A DNA stretch of 6,513 bases from 66-474 sp051962095 (lineage in GTDB: Bacteria; Pseudomonadota; Gammaproteobacteria; Xanthomonadales; Rhodanobacteraceae). Positions 1 to 4,600 of the stretch are shown here, one piece after another (the stretch's first letter is position 1; every line of letters starts with the position of its first letter). Location of the stretch: positions 1-6,513 of the forward strand of contig JBQCCP010000178.1 of the NCBI GenBank assembly GCA_051962095.1, given 5' to 3'. Both the position numbers and the translations under genes were made by a program. The notes beneath the pieces were generated by a model that searched no databases, was not told where the DNA came from, and saw only the letters and a list, made by a program, of their open reading frames with translations.

Positions 1-1
1 G

Positions 2-2437
2 AAGGTCGTCGTGTCGCTGGATGCCGAGTTCATGTGCGATCCCGCGGCCGGCGTGCGCTACTCGCGCGACTTCATCGCGGCGCGCGATCCGGAAGGCACG
101 GGCACGATGGCGCGGCTGTACGTGGTCGAACCGACGCCCAGCGTCACGGGCAGCATGGCCGATCATCGCCTGCCGATCGCGTCGCGCGAGATCGAAGGGT
201 TCGCGGCGCAGCTTGCGGCGCGGGTGGGAAGCGGAGGCGGTGCTGATGCAAGCCACGCACATGCACGCTGGCTGGATGCCGCGGCGAAAGATCTGGCGGC
301 CAACCGCAGCGCGTCGATCGTCGTGGCCGGCGATACGCAACCCGAATCGGTGCATGCGCTCGCGCGCATGATGAACGCCGCGCTGGGCAACATCGGGCAG
401 ACCGTCGAATACGCCGGATCACTGATTGCGAGGCCGGGCGACGGCGACGGTTCGCTCGAGTCGCTTGCGAACGACATGCACGCGGGCAAGGTCGACACGC
501 TGCTGATGCTGGGCGTCAACCCCGCTTACGACGCGCCGGCCGGCCTCGACTTCGCGCGCGCGATCCAGAAAGTTCCGCACGCGCTGCATCTTGGGCTGTA
601 CCGTGACGAAACCGGCGCACTCGCCATCTGGCACGTGCCGCAGGCACACGAACTGGAAACCTGGGGCGACGCCTTGGCGTTCGACGGCACCGCCAGCCTC
701 GCGCAGCCGCTGATCGCGCCGCTCTACGACGGCCACTCCGCAATCGAAACCATGGCGCTGCTGCTGGGCGATCCGGTCGACGGCCTCGCGCTGCTGCGGC
801 GGCAATGGCAATCGCAACTTGCAGATGACAAGTCGTGGCAGGAGGCGCTGCAGGCTGGGGTGGTTTCGAACGGGTCGCCGCCAAATCCCGGAGCGGATGC
901 CTCGCCAACCGCTGCGCGCTTGTCTCCCTCTTCCCCGAACGCTTTCGGGGGAGAGCGCCGGGGTGAGGGGGCCGGACCAACCGCAGCGACAAGTTCGTTG
1001 TCGACGGCCCAGCCCCGGTCAGGGTCAAACGTCTTGCTCAATACAAAGTCGCTGGGTTACTCGCGCCATCCCTGGCGCTCGCCCTCCGGGCCGCCTTCGG
1101 CGTTCGCGTTTGCAGTCCTGCAAACGCAGTCCGGATCGCCGCTGCGCGGCGTCCGGAATGACGAGCAAAAAAAAGACGAACTGGAGCTGCTGTTCCGCCC
1201 CGATCCCACCATCGGCTACGGCGAATGGTCGAACAACGGCTGGTTGCAGGAACTGCCCAAGCCGCAGACGCAACTCACCTGGGACAACGTGGTGCTGGTT
1301 TCGCCCGCGCTGGCGAAACGGAAGGGCCTCAAAAACTTCGACGGCGTGGAACTGCGCAGCGGCGGGCGTTCGGTACGCGGTCCCGTGTGGATCATGCCGG
1401 GACAGGCCGAGCGCAGCGTCACGATACACTTCGGCTATGGCCGCAGGAACGCTGGCCGCGTGGCGGAAGGACAAGGCTTCGATGCCTACGCCTTGCGCTC
1501 GAAGGATTCGCTGTGGGTCGCTGCGGACCTCGAACTTGTCCCCACCGGCGAACGCTACGACATCGCACAGACGCAACACCACTTCGCGATGGAGGGCCGC
1601 GACCCGTTCCGCGTCGGCACGCTGGATCAATTCGAGTCCGATCCGACGTTCGCGACCGCGCACGATCGTTACGGTCCCAGGCCGCCAAGCCTGTATCCCG
1701 ATTACCCGCAAGCCGATTACGCCTGGGGCCTGAGCATCGACCTCAACGCCTGCATCGGCTGCAAGGCGTGCACGATCGCATGCCAGGCCGAGAACAACAT
1801 CCCGATCGTCGGCAAGGCGCAGGTGCGGCGCGGGCGCGAGATGCACTGGATCCGCGTCGACCGTTACTACGACGGCGAGGCCACGAACCCGGCGAGTTAC
1901 AACCAACCGGTGCCTTGCATGATGTGCGAGCACGCACCCTGCGAAGTCGTGTGCCCGGTCGACGCGACCGTGCACGATGCCGAAGGCCTGAACGTGCAGG
2001 TGTACAACCGCTGCGTCGGCACGCGCTTCTGTTCCAACAACTGCCCGTACAAGGTGCGGCGCTTCAACTTCATGCAGTACGCCGACAAGTCGACGCCGCA
2101 GTACATGGCGATGCGCAACCCGGAAGTGACGGTGCGCCGCCGCGGCGTGATGGAAAAGTGCACGTACTGCATCCAGCGCATCGAAACCGCGCACATCGAA
2201 GCCGATAAGGAGGGCCGCCGCATCCGCGATGGCGAAATCGTCACCGCGTGCCAGGCTGCGTGTCCGACGCAGGCGATCCGTTTCGGCGACATCGCCGACA
2301 AGGACTCCGGCGTGTCGAAAGCCAAGGCCTCGCCGCGCAGTTACGCGATGCTCAACGAACTCGGCACGCGCCCGCGCACGACATATCTGGCGCGCATCCG
2401 AAACCCGAATCCGGTGCTCAAGGAGGACGAGTCATGA
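2..2437 (+). CDS. actB: ActB, iron-sulfur / molybdopterin-oxidoreductase-like subunit of Alternative Complex III (5' partial)
   Basis: This is the electron-transfer subunit of ACIII. It is periplasm-facing and takes electrons from quinol oxidised at ActC to the haem subunits. The frame is open from base 2, so the N-terminal part of the Mo-bisPGD-like domain lies outside the window. In the family that domain carries no molybdenum cofactor. Numbering residues from the codon at 11, the visible part is the end of that domain (VSLDAEF, then YVVEPTPSVTGSMADHRLP), a long odd linker at about 277-390, then LLFRPDPTI and GWLQELPKP (Trp411). The ferredoxin-like domain has four cysteine groups: CIGCKACTIAC (581-591), CMMCEHAPCEVVC (636-648), CVGTRFCSNNC (668-678) and CTYC (717-720) with CQAACP (747-752). 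In ACIII these bind three 4Fe-4S and one 3Fe-4S cluster. The linker is built from palindromic repeats that stay in frame. The stop at 2435-2437 overlaps an ATG with a perfect Shine-Dalgarno. Identification is by motif recognition and gene order; family membership is very secure. Confidence 0.95.
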   Translation, partial: KVVVSLDAEFMCDPAAGVRYSRDFIAARDPEGTGTMARLYVVEPTPSVTGSMADHRLPIASREIEGFAAQLAARVGSGGGADASHAHARWLDAAAKDLAANRSASIVVAGDTQPESVHALARMMNAALGNIGQTVEYAGSLIARPGDGDGSLESLANDMHAGKVDTLLMLGVNPAYDAPAGLDFARAIQKVPHALHLGLYRDETGALAIWHVPQAHELETWGDALAFDGTASLAQPLIAPLYDGHSAIETMALLLGDPVDGLALLRRQWQSQLADDKSWQEALQAGVVSNGSPPNPGADASPTAARLSPSSPNAFGGERRGEGAGPTAATSSLSTAQPRSGSNVLLNTKSLGYSRHPWRSPSGPPSAFAFAVLQTQSGSPLRGVRNDEQKKDELELLFRPDPTIGYGEWSNNGWLQELPKPQTQLTWDNVVLVSPALAKRKGLKNFDGVELRSGGRSVRGPVWIMPGQAERSVTIHFGYGRRNAGRVAEGQGFDAYALRSKDSLWVAADLELVPTGERYDIAQTQHHFAMEGRDPFRVGTLDQFESDPTFATAHDRYGPRPPSLYPDYPQADYAWGLSIDLNACIGCKACTIACQAENNIPIVGKAQVRRGREMHWIRVDRYYDGEATNPASYNQPVPCMMCEHAPCEVVCPVDATVHDAEGLNVQVYNRCVGTRFCSNNCPYKVRRFNFMQYADKSTPQYMAMRNPEVTVRRRGVMEKCTYCIQRIETAHIEADKEGRRIRDGEIVTACQAACPTQAIRFGDIADKDSGVSKAKASPRSYAMLNELGTRPRTTYLARIRNPNPVLKEDES
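924..972 (+). repeat. Family-1 palindromic repeat, copy in actB
   Basis: The stem CTCTTCCCCGAA (928-939) pairs with TTCGGGGGAGAG (944-955) across a 4-base loop, with one T-G wobble. It is followed by the arm CGCCGGGGTGAGGGGG. The same hairpin-plus-GGTGAGGG layout recurs at 2467-2543 and 5424-5486, and in inverted orientation at 2623-2680, 4701-4739 and 5514-5562. Here it is a single copy, not an inverted pair, and lies wholly in coding sequence. No transposase is nearby, so it would be a non-autonomous, REP-like element. Confidence 0.8.
1063..1165 (+). repeat. Second repeat type: run of four hairpins in the actB linker
   Basis: Four consecutive palindromes occupy the stretch. GCGCCA/TGGCGC pairs at 1063-1068 and 1073-1078. 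CGCC/GGCG pairs at 1092-1095 and 1099-1102. A perfect 10-bp stem GCGTTTGCAG (1106-1115) pairs with CTGCAAACGC (1118-1127) over a 2-base loop. Finally two TCCGGA boxes (1131-1136 and 1153-1158) enclose CGCCGC/GCGGCG. The end, TCCGGAATGACG, resembles the GTCATTCCGG motif of dispersed repeats known in other proteobacteria (from memory). It differs from family 1 and occurs once in this window, so calling it a dispersed repeat is inference; the hairpins themselves are directly visible. Confidence 0.6.
2420..2436 (+). promoter_or_regulatory. Perfect Shine-Dalgarno and ATG at the actB stop: probable ancestral actC start
   Basis: AAGGAGG at 2420-2426 stands seven bases before the ATG at 2434-2436, which overlaps the actB stop as ATGA. 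This is the same arrangement as the actC/actD, actD/actE and actE/actF junctions. The ATG does not lead into actC: its frame runs through the repeats and ends at 2691. The best-formed ribosome binding site in the window therefore serves no recognised protein, which points to a start separated from its gene by insertion. Confidence 0.7.
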
Positions 2438-2441
2438 GCGC
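2435..2441 (+). repeat. Left copy of 7-bp direct repeat TGAGCGC flanking the actB-actC insertion
   Basis: TGAGCGC starts with the actB stop codon. The same seven bases recur at 2689-2695, offset 254 bp. Removing one copy and the DNA between them joins the ATG at 2434 to AGCGCCGTGCTGCC and gives MSAVLPRDTLPPV in the actC frame. This fits a target-site duplication or a recombination scar. A 7-bp match alone could be chance; the restored start is what makes it persuasive. Confidence 0.5.
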
Positions 2442-2466
2442 TTCGTTCCGCCGCCCCCAGCAAAAG

Positions 2467-2543
2467 CCCTCTCCACCGCTGCTTCTGCGGGGGAGAGGCG
2501 GCGCGCAGCGCCGAGCGCGCAGCGCTGGTGAGGGGGCGGGGCT
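2467..2543 (+). repeat. Family-1 palindromic repeat, left arm of the actB-actC inverted pair
   Basis: CCTCTCCACCGC (2468-2479) pairs with GCGGGGGAGAGG (2487-2498), with one mismatch. It is followed by a GC-rich stretch with repeated GCGCAGCGC-like words and the arm CTGGTGAGGGGG (2525-2536). That arm is mirrored by the CCCCCTCACCCCAG arm of the right copy (2625-2638). About 85 bases without clear repeats separate the two. Confidence 0.8.
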
Positions 2544-2622
2544 TGCAACCGCGGAAAGTATTCGGCCTGGCGGCGCCACACGTTGTTCCGCAAGCTCGAA
2601 ACGATTCGTGGTTGCGTATGTT

Positions 2623-2680
2623 CCCCCCCTCACCCCAGCCCTCTCCCCCAATCAAAAAGCGATTGGGGGAGAGGGAGAGG
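2623..2680 (+). repeat. Family-1 palindromic repeat, right (inverted) arm of the actB-actC pair
   Basis: The arm CCCCCTCACCCCAG (2625-2638) leads into the strongest hairpin in the window: a perfect 15-bp stem, CCCTCTCCCCCAATC (2639-2653) with its complement at 2661-2675, loop 2654-2660. The right-hand strand of the stem plus AGAGG gives the purine-rich run just before actC. There is no U-tract, so it is not an intrinsic terminator. Confidence 0.85.
2671..2680 (+). promoter_or_regulatory. Repeat-supplied Shine-Dalgarno of actC
   Basis: GAGGGAGAGG ends one base before ATG 2682 and seven bases before GTG 2688. Seven bases is also the spacing seen for actD and for the stranded site at 2420. The purine run is the distal strand of the repeat hairpin, so its accessibility may depend on whether the 15-bp stem is folded or is opened by ribosomes translating the leader ORF. 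Confidence 0.5.
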
Positions 2681-2681
2681 T

Positions 2682-4061
2682 ATGGCCGTGAGCGCCGTGC
2701 TGCCGCGCGATACGCTGCCGCCAGTGATCGCGCCGGGGGAAACCAATGCGTCGATCAGCGCGAAGATCAGCGATGCGACGCTGCGGCGTCCGACCGGCTG
2801 GCTGTGGCTCGGCGGCTTCGGATTGTCGTTCCTGCTTTGCGGCGTGCTGTCCATCGGAACGATCTGGCTGCTGTATGCGGGCGTCGGGATCTTCGGGCTG
2901 AACATCCCGGTCGCGTGGAGTTTCTTCATCGCGAACTATGTGTGGTGGATCGCGATCGGCATGGGCGGCACGTTCATTTCGGCTGCGATGTTCCTGACAC
3001 GGCAGGGCTGGCGCAATTCGATCAACCGTTTCGCGGAGGCGATGACGGTGTTTGCGGTGTCGGTATCGGGCATCTTTCCGATCCTGCATCTGGGGCGACC
3101 GTGGTTCTTCTATTGGCTGTTCCCCTACCCCGACGTGATGAACCTGTGGCCGCAGTGGCGCAGTTCGCTGGAGTGGGATTTCTGGGCGATCCTCGCGTAC
3201 CTGATCGTGTCGATCGTGTACTGGTACGTCGGGATGCTGCCGGACCTCGCGACGCTGCGCGATCGCGCGCCGACCCGCGCGCAGGCGCGCTTCTACGGAC
3301 TGCTGTCGCTGGGCTGGCGCGGCGAAGCGCGACACTGGATGCGGCTGGAGAAATTCAATCTCGTCACCGCGGGACTCGCGGTGACGCTGGTGTTTTCCGT
3401 GCACAGCATGGTCGCGCTGGATTTTTCCGAAGGCCTGGTGCCGGGCTGGCACGAAACGATCTTCCCGCCGTTCTTCATCGCCGGCGCGCTGTTCTCGGGT
3501 TTCGCGATGGTGCTGGTCCTCGGCATCCCCTTGCGCAAGTGGTTCGGTTTCGAGGCGTACCTGACCGAGCGCCACATCGTGAACATGGCCAAGATGATGC
3601 TGGCCGCCGGGCTGTTCGTGGACTACAGCTACTTCTCGGAAATCTTCACCGCGTTCTATTCGATGGACAAGTACGACGTCGCGATGACGATGCATCGCGT
3701 GGTCGGCCCGTACGCGTGGGTGTTCTGGGGCACGATCCTGTTCAACGTGGCGGCGATCCAGTTGCTGTGGTTCCCGCGCGTGCGGCGCAGCGCGGGCGCA
3801 GTGTTCGTGATCGCGCTGGGCGTGCTGGTGGGCATGTGGCTGGAGCGCTTCATGCTGATCGTCACCAGCCTGTACGAAGACTTCCTGCCGTCCGCGTGGG
3901 GCATGTTCTGGCCGACGGTATGGGACCTCCTGTTCCTGGTCGGTTCGATCGGGATGTTCTTCTTCATGTTCCTGCTGTTCACGCGGCTGTTGCCGGTACT
4001 CTCGATGTTCGAGCTGCGCAAGCTGCTCGCGTCGCGGCGCCGCGGGGAGGCGCGGCGATGA
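2682..4061 (+). CDS. actC: ActC, NrfD/PsrC-like integral membrane quinol-oxidising subunit of Alternative Complex III
   Basis: ActC is a polytopic inner-membrane protein that binds quinol and passes electrons to the ActB Fe-S clusters; its role in proton translocation is inferred for the family. From ATG 2682 it has 459 residues, a normal length. A soluble N-terminus (LPRDTLPPVIAPG) precedes about ten hydrophobic segments, the first near residue 40. Visible landmarks are FPILHLGRPW (His136), SSLEWDFW (Asp166), GWHETIFPPFF (Trp256, His257) and GMWLERFMLIV (Glu388, Arg389). His136 and Asp166 have the 30-residue spacing of the His/Asp pair I recall as the quinol site in ACIII structures. The C-terminus is strongly basic and ends in an ATGA overlap with actD. 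GTG 2688 is an equally good start, giving MSAVLPRD and a ribosome binding site spacing of seven. A TTG at 2583 would add repeat-encoded residues and is not credited. Confidence 0.95.
   Translation: MAVSAVLPRDTLPPVIAPGETNASISAKISDATLRRPTGWLWLGGFGLSFLLCGVLSIGTIWLLYAGVGIFGLNIPVAWSFFIANYVWWIAIGMGGTFISAAMFLTRQGWRNSINRFAEAMTVFAVSVSGIFPILHLGRPWFFYWLFPYPDVMNLWPQWRSSLEWDFWAILAYLIVSIVYWYVGMLPDLATLRDRAPTRAQARFYGLLSLGWRGEARHWMRLEKFNLVTAGLAVTLVFSVHSMVALDFSEGLVPGWHETIFPPFFIAGALFSGFAMVLVLGIPLRKWFGFEAYLTERHIVNMAKMMLAAGLFVDYSYFSEIFTAFYSMDKYDVAMTMHRVVGPYAWVFWGTILFNVAAIQLLWFPRVRRSAGAVFVIALGVLVGMWLERFMLIVTSLYEDFLPSAWGMFWPTVWDLLFLVGSIGMFFFMFLLFTRLLPVLSMFELRKLLASRRRGEARR
2689..2695 (+). repeat. Right copy of 7-bp direct repeat TGAGCGC
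   Basis: This is the partner of 2435-2441. It contains the stop of the leader ORF (TGA 2689-2691) and overlaps the candidate GTG start of actC as GTGA. The insertion has in effect copied the stop/start overlap of the original actB/actC junction to its downstream edge. Confidence 0.5.
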
Positions 4062-4600
4062 GCGCGCGCCTGCACGGGCTGCTGGCGGAGTTCGCCGAAG
4101 CGGAGCACCTGCTCGCGGCGGTGCGGCGGGTGCGCGAAGCGGGTTACTACGCGTCGTGCATCGAGGCGTATTCGCCCTATCCCGTGGAGGGACTCGACAA
4201 GGCGCTGGGCGCGCGCCACCACTGGGTGCCGTTCTGGATGCTCGTCGGCGCGCTGGGCGGAGGCGGTTTCACCTACTGGCTGGAGTGGTATTCGGCGGCG
4301 GTGAACTATCCGATCAACGTGGGCGGCCGGCCAACGTTTTCGTGGCCCGCGTTCATCCCGCCGGCGGTGGAGATGACGATCCTGTGGGCGGTGCTGCTGG
4401 GCGTGCTGGCCGTGCTGTACGGCGCGCGGCTGCCGCGCGTGCGCCATCCGCTGTTCGCGAGTCACGAGTTCGAACGCGCGACCAGCGATCGTTTCTTCCT
4501 GCTGGTGCGCGGCGACGACCCACGCTTCGATCCACAGGCCACGCAGGCATTCCTGGGCACGTTGTCGCCGCTGTCGGTGGTGGAGGTAGCGGAAGAATGA
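4058..4600 (+). CDS. actD: ActD, DUF3341-type membrane subunit of Alternative Complex III
   Basis: The protein has 180 residues, typical of the family. It begins with a cytoplasmic domain (MSARLHGLLAEF, then AVRRVREAGYYASCIEAYSPYPVEGLDKALG) that has the conserved EAYSPYPV-like motif. Two membrane helices follow, about 56-78 (WVPFWMLVGALGGGG) and 103-126 (PAVEMTILWAVLLGVL), joined by the loop WYSAAVNYPINVGGRP. A short cytoplasmic tail with HPLFASHEFERATSDRFFLLV closes it. In ACIII structures ActD clamps the membrane subunits and has no cofactor. GGGGAGG at 4044-4050 lies seven bases before the ATG, which overlaps the actC stop by four bases, so the two are probably translationally coupled. No repeat has entered this gene. 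Confidence 0.95.
   Translation: MSARLHGLLAEFAEAEHLLAAVRRVREAGYYASCIEAYSPYPVEGLDKALGARHHWVPFWMLVGALGGGGFTYWLEWYSAAVNYPINVGGRPTFSWPAFIPPAVEMTILWAVLLGVLAVLYGARLPRVRHPLFASHEFERATSDRFFLLVRGDDPRFDPQATQAFLGTLSPLSVVEVAEE

Larger units (their letters stand above)
841..1180 (+). other. Repeat-derived in-frame insertion in the ActB interdomain linker
   Basis: About 114 residues separate the end of the Mo-bisPGD-like domain (Trp276) from the conserved LELLFRPDPTI start of the next block (Leu391). From memory, related ActB proteins have a linker of only a few tens of residues here. The stretch is low in conserved character, rich in Ser, Pro, Gly and Arg, and coincides with a family-1 hairpin repeat (924-972) and a second multi-hairpin repeat (1063-1165). 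The frame is the same before and after it and no stop occurs, so ActB should be translated through. The product is probably a disordered loop on the protein surface. The exact boundaries cannot be set without aligned homologues; the inserted part may be shorter than the interval given. Confidence 0.7.
2434..2691 (+). other. 85-codon repeat-derived leader ORF between actB and actC
   Basis: The ORF starts at the strong ribosome binding site overlapping the actB stop. It reads MSASFRRPQQKPSPPLL, continues through both family-1 repeats (Arg-, Gly- and Ala-rich, then PLTPALSPNQK), and stops at TGA 2689-2691. That stop lies across the candidate actC starts (ATG 2682, GTG 2688). The peptide has no recognisable domain and is almost certainly not a conserved protein. 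Its likely effect, if translated, is to carry ribosomes from actB through the hairpins to actC, so that actC stays translationally coupled. A non-functional remnant is the alternative. Confidence 0.45.

Noticed and set aside
841..1180. actB as a frameshifted pseudogene
   Set aside because: The frame is identical before and after the odd linker, no stop occurs, and all Fe-S cysteines are intact.
1025..2194. 389-codon minus-strand ORF opposite actB
   Set aside because: It is an antisense open frame typical of GC-rich DNA, His/Arg/Val-rich, covering the conserved Fe-S coding region on the other strand.
2639..2675. Intrinsic terminator between actB and actC
   Set aside because: The 15-bp stem is strong but is followed by GAGAGG instead of a T-run, and it sits inside an operon that must be co-transcribed.
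2583..2681. N-terminal extension of actC from TTG 2583
   Set aside because: The extra residues are encoded by the repeat (PPHPSPLPQSKSDWGRG), there is no ribosome binding site, and family proteins begin near LPRDTLPPV.
2528..4057. Long plus-strand ORF upstream of actD in the actD frame
   Set aside because: It is the shadow of actC: Arg-, Val- and Asp-rich with no family motif. The true actD starts at 4058 with its own ribosome binding site.
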